Part shown: positions 21,237 to 29,727 of the stretch, one piece after another | Numbering within the stretch: the stretch's first letter is position 1 | Layout: the number at the start of each line of letters is the position of its first letter | Source of the DNA: Gammaproteobacteria bacterium | GTDB lineage: Bacteria > Pseudomonadota > Gammaproteobacteria > Chromatiales > Chromatiaceae | Assembly: GCA_020445255.1 (NCBI GenBank) | Contig: JAGRGY010000013.1 | Span: 28,482 to 92,481, forward strand | Direction: 5' to 3' | DNA: 64,000 nt | Program-made: the position numbers and the translations under genes | Notes under the pieces: model-generated | Databases searched by the model: none | Told to the model about the DNA's origin: nothing | The model's input: the letters and a program-made list of their open reading frames with translations, nothing else

Positions 21237-21604
21237 GTGGAGTCGGCCTGTAAGCCGGGTTCTGTCGAGGACGATCATTCATCTGGGGCGTCCGTCACCG
21301 GACGCCTCGAGCGACCTACCCGGAGACGCCTGCGGGCCGCAGGCTGCCATTGGCATGTCTCCCTATTTGGTCTTGCTCCGGAGGGGGTTTACCGTGCCGT
21401 CTCCGTTGCCGCAGACGCGGTGGGCTCTTACCCCACCGTTTCACCCTTGCCCGGTACCGGCGGACCGGCACCGTCGGCGGTCTACTCTCTGTTGCACTTT
21501 CCGTCGACTCGCGTCGCCCAGGCGTTACCTGGCCTCCTGCCCTGTGGAGCCCGGACTTTCCTCCGCCATCCCGAGGGATGACCGCGATCGCCCGGCCGAC
21601 TCCG
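21237..21604 (-). ncRNA. rnpB: RNase P RNA, bacterial type A
   Basis: This is the catalytic RNA of RNase P, which matures tRNA 5' ends. On the minus strand it has GAGGAAAGTCCGGGCTCC, AGGGCAGG, GGTAACGCCTGG, AGTGCAACAGAGAG, AAGGGTGAAACGGTG, GGTAAGAGCCCACCG, GGTAAACCCC, GGAGCAAGACCAAATAGG and, at the 3' end, ACAGAACCCGGCTTA. These are the conserved type A regions in the right order. The 5' GAGTCGGCC pairs with 3' GGCCGACTC, which fixes the ends within a few bases. It sits just upstream of mraZ, a common gammaproteobacterial arrangement. Open reading frames across it are spurious. Confidence 0.97.
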
Positions 21605-21610
21605 CTCGCC

Positions 21611-21639
21611 ACCCTAGGGCAAGGCGCCGCGCCTGGCAA
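21611..21639 (-). promoter_or_regulatory. Predicted rnpB promoter
   Basis: Minus strand: -35 TTGCCA (21639-21634), a 17-base spacer, -10 TAGGGT (21616-21611), then a GC-rich discriminator GGCGAGC before the RNA 5' end. The spacing puts the start about 7 bases past the -10. A GC-rich discriminator is typical of stable-RNA promoters under stringent control. Confidence 0.6.
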
Positions 21640-21678
21640 GCGCCCATCGGGGGTCGGACGGGTGATACCGCGTGGCCG

Positions 21679-22539
21679 TCATCCGGACCCGGATACGGCC
21701 GCGGCCAACTCCAGCGCACGCCGATACAGGTTGTTGCGCCGACCACCGCTGATGCGCGCCGCCAGCGCCGCGGCCTGCTTCACCGGCAGTTCCTCGAGCA
21801 GGCTGCGCAACAGGTCATCGACGGCGATCTGGCACTGTTCGCCCGCGTCTTCGGCCCCCGCCAACAGCAGCACGAACTCCCCGCGTCGCTGATCGGGATC
21901 ATCGCCGACGCTGACCACCACCTGCGCCAGCGGTGCGGCAAGCACAGTCTCGTGCAGCTTGGTCAGTTCGCGTGCCAGCACCAGCTGACGCGCGTCGCCG
22001 AACACGGTGCGCATGTCCTCGAGTGCCTCGACGATGCGGTGCGACGACTCGTAGAACACCGTCGTCGCGGTCTCTCTTCGCAGCGCCTCGAACAGCGCCA
22101 GCCTTGCGGGCTGGCGACGCGGCAGGAACCCCTCGAAGCGGAACCGGTCGGTCGGCAGGCCCGCCACCGACAGCGCCGCAATCAATGCACTGGGGCCCGG
22201 TACCGGGACGACCGCATGACCCAGCGCACGACTGGCGCGCACCAACGGGAACCCGGGGTCGCTGATCAGCGGCGTGCCGGCGTCGGAGATCAGCGCGACC
22301 GACTCGCCGGCGGCCAGCAGGTCGAGCACGCGGCGCGTCGCCGAATTCTCGTTGTGTTCGTGCAGCGCGATCAGCGGTCGCTGGATGTCGAGGTGTTCCA
22401 GTAACGGCCGGCTGTGGCGCGTGTCCTCGGCGGCGATATGGTCGACCCGGCGCAGCACGTCGATCGCGCGCAGCGTGATGTCGTCGCGATTACCGATCGG
22501 TGTCGCAACCACGTACAGTGTCCCGCCTGCGTTTGACAC
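21679..22539 (-). CDS. rsmI: 16S rRNA (cytidine1402-2'-O)-methyltransferase RsmI
   Basis: 286 residues from GTG 22539, the same length as I recall for E. coli RsmI. RsmI adds the 2'-O-methyl on C1402, complementing RsmH. It has GTLYVVATPIGNRDD, AAEDTRHSRPLLEHL, LISDAGTPLISDPG and VPVPGPSALIAALS, the tetrapyrrole-methylase fold motifs. An ATG at 22596 would add 19 residues and overlap the start of divergent lpoA by two bases; the GTG avoids this and fits the family. The lpoA gene starts 55 bases away on the other strand, as in E. coli. Confidence 0.95.
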   Translation of the reverse strand: MSNAGGTLYVVATPIGNRDDITLRAIDVLRRVDHIAAEDTRHSRPLLEHLDIQRPLIALHEHNENSATRRVLDLLAAGESVALISDAGTPLISDPGFPLVRASRALGHAVVPVPGPSALIAALSVAGLPTDRFRFEGFLPRRQPARLALFEALRRETATTVFYESSHRIVEALEDMRTVFGDARQLVLARELTKLHETVLAAPLAQVVVSVGDDPDQRRGEFVLLLAGAEDAGEQCQIAVDDLLRSLLEELPVKQAAALAARISGGRRNNLYRRALELAAAVSGSG

Positions 22540-22594
22540 CCCATGGCCCGCCTTTGGATACTCGTCATCCCATCCTGACCGCAGCCGTTGTTCC

Positions 22595-24550
22595 ATGCAA
22601 GCCGCCACCTTTCGCCCGCTCCTGCTGTTCGTTCTCGCCGCACTGATCGCCGCGTGCGGCCAACTGCCCGAGCGTCCGTCGGGTCCGGGGCCTGTCGATC
22701 CCGACATCGCGCGCGCCGCTCAGCTCGACGCCGCCGGCGACCACCTGGCTGCCGCGCAGCTCTACCGTGCACTGGCCGCGCGTACGCCGGCCATCGACCG
22801 CCGCGCCCGCTATCTGCTGAATGCCGCCGAAGCGGCCAAGGCGGGAGGCGACTGGGACGGTACGCGCACGGCCCTCGAACAGCTTTCGCCGATGCCGCTG
22901 CAGCCGACCCAGGCGCTGCAGCGGACGCTGTTGCAGGCCGAGGTGCTGCTGCAGGAACAGCGCGCCAGTGAGGCCATCGAACTGCTTGGCGGCATGCCCG
23001 ACGCATCGCAACCGGTCACACTGCGCATCCGTCATCAGACCGATGCCGCCACCGCCTACCGACAGATGGGCAATCTGCTGGAGACGGCGCACACGCTGCA
23101 GAATGTCGATGCCCTCCTGACAGATACCAACGAGCGTCTGCAGACCCAGACCGAGATCCTGCGCTCGCTGGCCCTGCTCAACGAGCAGGTGCTGATTCAG
23201 CTGCAGCCGTCACCGCCCGGCATCGCCGGTGGCTGGATGGAACTGGCGCTGCTGGTCAAACGCTTCGGCAGCGATCCAACGGCATTGGCGCCGGAGCTGG
23301 CCGGATGGCGCCAGCGGTTTCCGGATCACCCCGCCCTGCCCGATCTGCTGAGCAACTATCAGCAGCGTCTGCAGGGCCAGCTGCAGCAGGTATCGCGGAT
23401 AGCGGTGCTGCTGCCGCAGAGCGGCACCTATGCGACGGTCGCGGCGGCGATCCGCGACGGCATCGTCATCAGCAGCTTCGAGATCGCCGAACACAGGCGA
23501 CCGGAGCTGCGCTTCTACGATGCCACCGACCCGGCCGGCATCTGGCCGTTGTACACGCGCGCCGTCAACGAGGGGGCCGAACTGGTGATCGGGCCACTGC
23601 AGAAGGACGCCGTGTCACAGCTGCTGCGCGCCGGCGAGCTACCGGTACCGGTACTGGCACTGAACCAGGTCGAGATGCAGACGGCGCCGCCGCAGAACAT
23701 GTACTTCTACTCCCTGTCACCCGAGGACGAGGCCCGCCAGGCGGCCGAGCGGGCGTGGCTTGACGGCAGTCGACGGCCGCTCGTCCTGGCCCCGCAGGGC
23801 ACCTGGGGCGATCGATTGAGCGAGGCCTTCGAACAGCGCTGGCGCGCGCTCGGCGGGCAGGTGGCGGCAACGGGCCGCTATGATCCCCAGGGTCACGACT
23901 ACACGGACACGCTGACCCGGATACTGCTGATCGATCAGAGCGAGGCACGCAAAAACGAGATGCAGCGGCTGCTCGGCCGCCAGCTGGAATTCGAGCCACG
24001 CCGGCGCGACGACGTCGACGCGGTCTTCCTCGCCGCCCGTCCGGTGCAGGCCCAGGGGATGCGACCGCAGCTGCAGTTCCACCACGCCGGCGATCTGCCG
24101 ATCTACGCCACATCGGATGCCTGGATGGGCCAACTCAGCGCGAGCCAGGCCGAAGACATGAAGGGCATCCGCCTCGCCGACATCCCCTGGATGCTGTCCG
24201 GTGACAACGCGCAGGGCGCAGACGACAGCCGCGAAAACGTCGCCCGCTATCTGCCGAAAAGCGCGTCCGGGTTCGCCCGCCTGTACGCGATGGGCATGGA
24301 CGCGCTGCGTCTGGTTCCGCACCTGAAGCGTCTGCAGAGCACCCGCTACGAGTCGCTGGACGGCAGCACCGGCAATCTCTACATGGACGAACTGAACCAG
24401 ATCCACCGCCAGTTGATCTGGCTGGTGCTCGACGCCCAGCCGGAGATCCTCGGTTACACGCCACGCCTCGATCTACAGGGCGGCATCGAGCAGGTTGCAC
24501 CCGCCCTCGCCCCCGCCCCCCCTTCGGCGCCGCCGCCGCCATCAACCTGA
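22595..24550 (+). CDS. lpoA: Outer-membrane lipoprotein LpoA, activator of PBP1a
   Basis: 651 residues. A signal peptide ends in the lipobox LIAAC, so the protein should be lipid-anchored in the outer membrane. The N-terminal half is helical and TPR-like (AAQLDAAGDHLAAAQLYRAL); the C-terminal half is a periplasmic-binding fold (RIAVLLPQSGTYATVAAAIRDG; MWPLYT-like region; ELVIGPLQKDAV), the LppC/LpoA layout. LpoA reaches through the periplasm to stimulate the bifunctional synthase PBP1a. The C-terminus is a Pro/Ala tail. It heads the set lpoA-yraN-SIS-dolP, the E. coli order yraM-yraN-diaA-yraP. Confidence 0.95.
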   Translation: MQAATFRPLLLFVLAALIAACGQLPERPSGPGPVDPDIARAAQLDAAGDHLAAAQLYRALAARTPAIDRRARYLLNAAEAAKAGGDWDGTRTALEQLSPMPLQPTQALQRTLLQAEVLLQEQRASEAIELLGGMPDASQPVTLRIRHQTDAATAYRQMGNLLETAHTLQNVDALLTDTNERLQTQTEILRSLALLNEQVLIQLQPSPPGIAGGWMELALLVKRFGSDPTALAPELAGWRQRFPDHPALPDLLSNYQQRLQGQLQQVSRIAVLLPQSGTYATVAAAIRDGIVISSFEIAEHRRPELRFYDATDPAGIWPLYTRAVNEGAELVIGPLQKDAVSQLLRAGELPVPVLALNQVEMQTAPPQNMYFYSLSPEDEARQAAERAWLDGSRRPLVLAPQGTWGDRLSEAFEQRWRALGGQVAATGRYDPQGHDYTDTLTRILLIDQSEARKNEMQRLLGRQLEFEPRRRDDVDAVFLAARPVQAQGMRPQLQFHHAGDLPIYATSDAWMGQLSASQAEDMKGIRLADIPWMLSGDNAQGADDSRENVARYLPKSASGFARLYAMGMDALRLVPHLKRLQSTRYESLDGSTGNLYMDELNQIHRQLIWLVLDAQPEILGYTPRLDLQGGIEQVAPALAPAPPSAPPPPST

Positions 24551-24556
24551 CGCGCA

Positions 24557-24904
24557 ATGGGCACGGCGCAGGACGCGGGTGCACGCGCGGAGGACGACGC
24601 ACTTCGAATGCTGATCGGCCGCGGGATGACGCAGGTCGGACGCAACTACCGCTGCCGCGGTGGCGAGATCGACCTGATCATGCGCGACGGCGCCCATCTG
24701 GTGTTCGTCGAGGTGCGCTTTCGCCGCCGGCGTGATTTCGGCGGCGCACTGTCGAGTATCGATCGGCGAAAACGCGAACGACTGGTCACAGCGGCGCAGC
24801 ACTATCTCGCCACACATGCCTGGCGCGGTCCATGCCGGTTCGACGTGGTCGCCTTCGACGGCCGTGACGAATGCCACTGGATCCGTGATGCGTTCGGCAC
24901 ATGA
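24557..24904 (+). CDS. yraN: UPF0102 family protein YraN (nuclease-like fold)
   Basis: 115 residues, the normal size. The sequence has the family pattern of a restriction-endonuclease-like fold: GRNYRCRGGEIDLIM followed by LVFVEVRFRR, where E, D and E-x-R are the expected metal/acid positions. The cellular role of YraN is not settled. It starts 6 bases after the lpoA stop and is followed after 49 bases by the SIS gene, so it is in the same operon. Confidence 0.92.
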   Translation: MGTAQDAGARAEDDALRMLIGRGMTQVGRNYRCRGGEIDLIMRDGAHLVFVEVRFRRRRDFGGALSSIDRRKRERLVTAAQHYLATHAWRGPCRFDVVAFDGRDECHWIRDAFGT

Positions 24905-24953
24905 TTGATCGACCGCCACCCCGGCGCGTGCGAAACTGATCCGGTCAGAGGCC

Positions 24954-25559
24954 ATGCGAACAGACGGCACCGTGAATCCGACCGACCGAGTCACTGCGCT
25001 CTTCGCCGAGAGCATGGAGACCAGCGCCCTGGCCGCGGCAGCGCAGGCCGAACCGATCGCCAACGCGGCGGCTGCGGTGGTCAGCTGCCTGCTCGGGGGC
25101 GGCAAGGTGCTCAGCTGTGGCAATGGCCGTTCGGCCGCGGACGCGCAGTATTTTTCCGTGCAGATGCAGCACCGTTTCGAACGCGAGCGCCCTGGCCTGC
25201 CGGCGATTGCGCTGAATTCCGACGCCGCCATGCTGACCGCGATCGCGATCGATGACGGCATCGGTGCCATCTTTGCGAAACAGGTCAGCGCACTGGCCCA
25301 TCCGGGTGACGTACTCTTCGCAATGAGTGTTGACGGTGGCGCAATCAATACGGTGGCCGCAGTCGACGAGGCGCACGAGCGCCAGATGCGCGTGATCGCC
25401 CTCACCGGACGCGACGGAGGTGAACTCGCGACCCGCCTGCGTTCCGACGACATCGAAATCAGGACGCCGGCCGGCGAGCTCGCGCGCATCCTCGAGAACC
25501 ATCGCCTGGTGATCCATTGCCTGTGCGATCTGATAGACCTTCAACTGCTGGGTGGTTAA
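24954..25559 (+). CDS. diaA: SIS-domain protein, DiaA / phosphoheptose isomerase (GmhA) family
   Basis: 201 residues with one SIS domain; GGKVLSCGNGRSAADAQYFSVQMQHRFE is split over the conserved phosphosugar loop, and the later HPGDVLFAMSVDGGAINTV stretch is also typical. In E. coli the neighbour of yraN is diaA, which binds DnaA and promotes timely initiation, while GmhA makes heptose for lipopolysaccharide core. The two cannot be separated by motif here; position between yraN and dolP favours DiaA. Start ATG at 24954 has GAGG just ahead; a GTG five codons later is possible. Confidence 0.85.
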   Translation: MRTDGTVNPTDRVTALFAESMETSALAAAAQAEPIANAAAAVVSCLLGGGKVLSCGNGRSAADAQYFSVQMQHRFERERPGLPAIALNSDAAMLTAIAIDDGIGAIFAKQVSALAHPGDVLFAMSVDGGAINTVAAVDEAHERQMRVIALTGRDGGELATRLRSDDIEIRTPAGELARILENHRLVIHCLCDLIDLQLLGG

Positions 25560-25565
25560 AAGAAA

Positions 25566-26156
25566 ATGGCCGAAGACCTGTTCACGATTCGAAACCTGTT
25601 CATTGCTGCGCTGGCGCTTGCGCTGAGCGGATGCGGCCCGGTGATCGTTGGCGGCGCGGTTACGGGCGCCGCCGTCGTACACGACCGCCGCACCACCGGT
25701 ACCGTCGTAGAAGACCAGGAGATCTACCTGCGCGCGATCACGATGCGTAGCCAGAACGCCGAACTGAAGCAGAAGAGCAACATCAACGTCGATGTCTACA
25801 ACCTCCAGGTGCTGTTGACCGGGGAGGCGGAAAATGCCCAGATCGTCGAGGACTTCGCGCGCCAGGTGGCGGCGATTCCGCGCGTGCGGCACGTGTTCAA
25901 CGAGGTCATCATCGGTGCGGAGGCGACCTGGACGGAGTCCACTGCCGATGCCTACCTGACCTCGCGGGTAAAGGTTGCATTGTTCAACGTGAAGCTCGAA
26001 GGCTTCGATCCGACCCGTGTCAAGGTGACCAGTTCCGCGGGCAGCGTCTACCTGATGGGGCTGGTGACTCCGCAGGAGGGAGATGCGGTCACCGAAGAGG
26101 TGCGTTTCGTCAGCGGCGTCAAACGCGTGGTGAAACTGTTTGAATACCTCGAATGA
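25566..26156 (+). CDS. dolP: Outer-membrane lipoprotein with two BON domains, DolP (YraP)-like
   Basis: 196 residues. The signal peptide ends in the lipobox LALSGC. Two BON domains follow (about 47-115, with INVDVYNLQVLLTGE; and about 125-190, with VKVTSSAGSVYLMGLV), the DolP layout. DolP is a division-site outer-membrane lipoprotein that supports envelope integrity and septal wall hydrolysis. It starts 6 bases after the SIS gene. Its 3' end overlaps the next gene by 17 bases. Confidence 0.92.
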   Translation: MAEDLFTIRNLFIAALALALSGCGPVIVGGAVTGAAVVHDRRTTGTVVEDQEIYLRAITMRSQNAELKQKSNINVDVYNLQVLLTGEAENAQIVEDFARQVAAIPRVRHVFNEVIIGAEATWTESTADAYLTSRVKVALFNVKLEGFDPTRVKVTSSAGSVYLMGLVTPQEGDAVTEEVRFVSGVKRVVKLFEYLE

Positions 26157-27558
26157 CGGATCCACTCTGCGGGAATCGCTGCACGAGCCGCTGCGCAAGC
26201 GGCTGCAGGCCGCGTTCCCAAATGGCGACCTGCTGACCGATCCTGGCGACTGCTGGTCTTACGGATACGACAACAGTCGCCGCCAGGCGCTGCCGCAGGC
26301 GGTGTGCTTTGCGCGCGAGGCGCAGCAGGTCGTCGAACTGGTCAGCCTGTGCCGTGAATACCGCCTGCCGCTGGTAACCCGCGGGCGTGGTACCGGCACG
26401 ACCGGCGCGACCGTCCCGGTGCTCGGCGGCATCGTCCTGTCGATGGAGCGCTATCGCACCCGCCTCGACATCGACCCGGCCAACCGGCTCGCCCGGGTGT
26501 CGCCCGGGTTCACCAATCAGGAACTGCAGCAGGCCGCAGCGAGCCACGGCTTCTTCTGGCCGCCCGATCCGACCAGTGCCGCCGTCAGCACGATCGGCGG
26601 CAACCTCGCCTATAACTCGGCCGGACCGCGCGCCGTCAAATACGGCACGCCGCGCGACAACACGCTCGGCCTGCGCGCCGTGACCGGCAACGGTGAGATC
26701 CTGCGTACCGGCGGTGCGACCACCAAGGGCGTGGTCGGCTACGACCTGACACGGCTTCTGATCGGCTCCGAGGGCACATTGGCGGTCATCACCGAGGCGA
26801 TTCTGAAGCTGACGCCGCTGGCCGAGAGCAGGCGTACGCTGCAGGCGGTGTACCGCGACATCCACGGCGCGGCGCAGGCCGTCTCGCGCATCATGGCGCA
26901 GCCGGCGACGCCGTGCGCACTGGAATTCATGGACCGTGCCGCGATCGACATGGTGCGCGACTTTTCCGACCTCGGTCTGAGCGCCGACGCCGGGGCGCTG
27001 TTGATGATCGAGGTCGACGGCCCGGCCGCCGGCATTGACGCACTGGCCGCACAGGTGTCGACTGCGGCCGACGGTGACGGCTGCCTGCAGGTTGACGTCG
27101 CCCGCAGTGATGACGACGTGGAGCGCCTGTGGCGCACGCGCAAGGCGCTGTCGCCGGCATTGCGCAACATCGCACCGAAGAAGATCAACGAAGACGTGGT
27201 CGTGCCGGTGTCGCGGATCCCGCAGCTGATCAATGGCCTGGATGCCCTTGCCGCCCAGTACGGTGTGACCATCGTGAACTTCGGTCATGCCGGCAACGGC
27301 AACATCCATGTCAACCTGCTGGTTGATCCCGACAATGCGCAACAGATGGCGGCAGCAGACCCGTGCCTGGATGCAGTGTTCGAACTGGTGCTGGCGCTGG
27401 ACGGGAGCCTGTCCGGCGAGCACGGCATTGGCTGGGTCAAACGCAATTTCGTCGACCGCGAACTGGACGCCGCCAGCCTGCGCCTGATGGCAGCGATCAA
27501 GCGCCAGTTCGATCCCGACAACATCCTCAACCCCGGAGTCGGCTTTCCCGCCGACTGA
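26140..27558 (+). CDS. FAD-linked oxidase, GlcD/lactate dehydrogenase (Dld-type) family
   Basis: 472 residues. The N-terminal PCMH-type FAD domain shows LVTRGRGTGTTGATVP and ISTIGGNLAYNSAG-like AVSTIGGNLAYNSAGPRAVKYG is split over two loops; the C-terminal FAD-oxidase domain has NFGHAGNGNIHVN and SGEHGIGWVKR. Such enzymes oxidise 2-hydroxy acids such as glycolate or D-lactate at the membrane and pass electrons to quinone or an Fe-S partner. No partner gene is nearby, so the substrate is open. The only start that keeps the whole domain is TTG at 26140, inside the end of dolP; no strong ribosome-binding site is seen. Confidence 0.85.
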   Translation: MNTSNDGSTLRESLHEPLRKRLQAAFPNGDLLTDPGDCWSYGYDNSRRQALPQAVCFAREAQQVVELVSLCREYRLPLVTRGRGTGTTGATVPVLGGIVLSMERYRTRLDIDPANRLARVSPGFTNQELQQAAASHGFFWPPDPTSAAVSTIGGNLAYNSAGPRAVKYGTPRDNTLGLRAVTGNGEILRTGGATTKGVVGYDLTRLLIGSEGTLAVITEAILKLTPLAESRRTLQAVYRDIHGAAQAVSRIMAQPATPCALEFMDRAAIDMVRDFSDLGLSADAGALLMIEVDGPAAGIDALAAQVSTAADGDGCLQVDVARSDDDVERLWRTRKALSPALRNIAPKKINEDVVVPVSRIPQLINGLDALAAQYGVTIVNFGHAGNGNIHVNLLVDPDNAQQMAAADPCLDAVFELVLALDGSLSGEHGIGWVKRNFVDRELDAASLRLMAAIKRQFDPDNILNPGVGFPAD

Positions 27559-27563
27559 GCAGT

Positions 27564-27587
27564 GCCGGGGCACCGGCGCCCCCCGGC
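27564..27587. terminator. GC-rich hairpin between convergent genes
   Basis: GCCGGGG and CCCCGGC form a 7-bp stem around a 10-base GC-rich loop in the 29-base gap between the convergent FAD oxidase and mpl genes. There is no T-run, so it may slow or protect transcripts rather than terminate by itself. Confidence 0.4.
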
Positions 27588-28949
27588 TCAGCTGTTTCCG
27601 AGCGCGTCCAGCAGGCGTTGGTGAATACCCTCGAAGCCGCCGTTGCTCATGATCAGCACCTGATCGCCGGACGCAGCCATGGCAGACACGTCGTCGACGA
27701 TCGCCTGCGTCGTGTCGCCGACGACGAGGCGTGCACCGAGTTCACTCAGCGTGCTGCGCGCGTCCCAGCCGAGATTCGGCGGCGCATACACCCATACCCT
27801 GTCCGCGACAGCCAGCGAACCGGCCAGCAGCCCGGCGTGCACACCCATTCGCATGGTGTTGGAGCGCGGTTCGAGCACAGCGAGGATGCGCTGCCCGCCG
27901 ACATGCCGGCGCAGACCTTCGAGCGTCAGGCGTATCGCGGTCGGATGGTGGGCAAAGTCATCGTAGACGCTGACTCCGCGCCGCTCGCCGCGCAGTTCCA
28001 TGCGTCGTTTGACGTTGCGGAAACGGTTCAGTGCCTCGATTCCGACCGTCGGCGGCACGCCCGCATGCCGCGCTGCGGCCAGTGCGGCGAGCGCATTGGC
28101 GACGTTGTGCTGACCGGTCAGCGTCCAGTCGACCCGCCCGACATTCTGGATGTCGCAGATCACGTCGAACGCACTGCCGTCGGCGGCCGTGTCCGCGGCG
28201 TGCCAGCCGGCCTCGAACGTCGGATCGAAATGCTCCACCGGCGTCCAGCATCCCATGTCCAGCACATCGTGCAGGTTGCCGTCGTTCAGCGGCGACACGA
28301 TCAGGCCGGAAGACGGCACCGTGCGAACCTGGTGGTGGAACTGTCGCTTGATCGCGTCGAGATCGTCGAAGATGTCCGCATGGTCGAATTCGAGATTGTT
28401 CATGACCAGGGTGCGCGGATGGTAATGCACGAACTTCGACCGCTTGTCGAAGAATGCCGTGTCGTATTCGTCGGCCTCGACGACGAAGAACGGCGCCTCA
28501 CCGGCACGTGCGGACACGCCGAAGTTTTGCGGCACACCGCCGATCAGGAAACCCGGCGCGAGTCCCGCATATTCAAGGATCCATGCCAGCATGCCCGATG
28601 TCGTCGTCTTGCCGTGCGTCCCCGACACCGCAAGCACCCAACGGTCCTGCAACAGGTTCTCGGCCAGCCATTGCGGACCCGACACGTAGCGCAACCCGCG
28701 GTCCAGCATGTACTCGACCGCTGGATTGCCACGCGACATGGCATTGCCAACGACCACCTGATCGGGTGGTGGATCGAGGTGTGCCGGCTCATAACCCTCC
28801 ATCAGGACGATGCCTGCGGCCTCGAGCTGCGTGCTCATCGGCGGATAGACGTTTGCATCCGAACCGGACACTTCGTGCCCGAGCGCGCGCGCGATCAGTG
28901 CGATACCGCCCATGAAGGTGCCGCAGATGCCGAGGATGTGGATCTTCAT
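27588..28949 (-). CDS. mpl: Murein tripeptide ligase Mpl
   Basis: 453 residues, the usual length. Mpl recycles cell-wall L-Ala-D-Glu-meso-DAP by joining it to UDP-MurNAc. It begins MKIHILGICGTFMGGIA, has the ATP loop [13 protein letters not shown] near residue 107-119, EADEYDTAFFDKRSKF (typical of Mpl rather than MurC) and DDFAHHPTAI. It lies 121 bases after the membrane-protein gene on the same strand and is convergent with the FAD oxidase gene. With the dcw cluster it means both de novo and recycling routes are encoded here. Confidence 0.96.
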   Translation of the reverse strand: MKIHILGICGTFMGGIALIARALGHEVSGSDANVYPPMSTQLEAAGIVLMEGYEPAHLDPPPDQVVVGNAMSRGNPAVEYMLDRGLRYVSGPQWLAENLLQDRWVLAVSGTHGKTTTSGMLAWILEYAGLAPGFLIGGVPQNFGVSARAGEAPFFVVEADEYDTAFFDKRSKFVHYHPRTLVMNNLEFDHADIFDDLDAIKRQFHHQVRTVPSSGLIVSPLNDGNLHDVLDMGCWTPVEHFDPTFEAGWHAADTAADGSAFDVICDIQNVGRVDWTLTGQHNVANALAALAAARHAGVPPTVGIEALNRFRNVKRRMELRGERRGVSVYDDFAHHPTAIRLTLEGLRRHVGGQRILAVLEPRSNTMRMGVHAGLLAGSLAVADRVWVYAPPNLGWDARSTLSELGARLVVGDTTQAIVDDVSAMAASGDQVLIMSNGGFEGIHQRLLDALGNS

Positions 28950-29070
28950 TCAGTCGTTCACCCGCATGTTGACGGAGCGCAAAGTTCGCACGGATCGGGC
29001 GGACCCTCAAGCCATCGGTTTGGCGAACCGGACCATCGCAGCGGATCCTGCAGGACCCGGCAGGCCGGAC

Positions 29071-29577
29071 TCACGCAACCAGTGGAAAAACACGCGCGAT
29101 GATATTGAACGCCATCATCGTGTAGGCCAATACAATGACGACACCGGCGAGCAGTGGAATGTCGAGCGCATGGCGCAACACATTGCCGAGGGCCACGTGC
29201 AGCCAGATCGCAACGACGAGGTCGACCAACATCGCGACGTCTGTGACACCGAGCAATTGCGCTGGCGCCCTGACCACGAGCAGGACCAGACCGGCAAGGG
29301 CACCGAGCCCGAAGAAAGCCGTGGCGGTCTGCTGCCAGCGCGCCGCAAAGCCCTTGAACTGCAGCAACACGAACAATAGGGTCGCGGTCAATACGAGATC
29401 GATCAGATTCGCACCCAAAGCGGCCCGAACGCCACCGAACATCGGCGCGCCGTTGATTGCGCCCAGCACGACGCTGGCCAGCGCCATGAGCGACAGCAAC
29501 GCCGAAGATACCGGCACGTCCTGCGGGCCGCGGCGCAGCCTCGCAAGGTCAATGAGGAACAGCAGCAGGGCCTGCAT
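29071..29577 (-). CDS. Conserved-looking integral membrane protein of unknown function
   Basis: 168 residues with about five hydrophobic segments (near 22-42, 54-73, 83-104, 112-130 and 140-163) and almost no loops, so it should sit in the inner membrane. I do not recognise the family with certainty; the fold resembles small Yip1-like proteins by hydrophobic pattern only. It is divergent from rnd (150-base gap) and upstream of mpl on the same strand. No catalytic motif is visible. Confidence 0.75.
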   Translation of the reverse strand: MQALLLFLIDLARLRRGPQDVPVSSALLSLMALASVVLGAINGAPMFGGVRAALGANLIDLVLTATLLFVLLQFKGFAARWQQTATAFFGLGALAGLVLLVVRAPAQLLGVTDVAMLVDLVVAIWLHVALGNVLRHALDIPLLAGVVIVLAYTMMAFNIIARVFPLVA

Positions 29578-29727
29578 CCAGTTGATCCCACGACGTGAAA
29601 GAGGCCTATCTTAGCCTGCATGTTGCATCGGTCGATCGGGGGCCGGTGCAAGGTGCCGGCCAGTGCGCCGGGACCGGCAGGCAGGCCATCCGATGTTATC
29701 CTTGCACATCCAACAGGATTTCCCCCG

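Noticed and set aside
21235..22404. 389-codon plus-strand frame over rnpB and rsmI
   Set aside because: It overlaps the conserved RNase P RNA and is antisense to RsmI.
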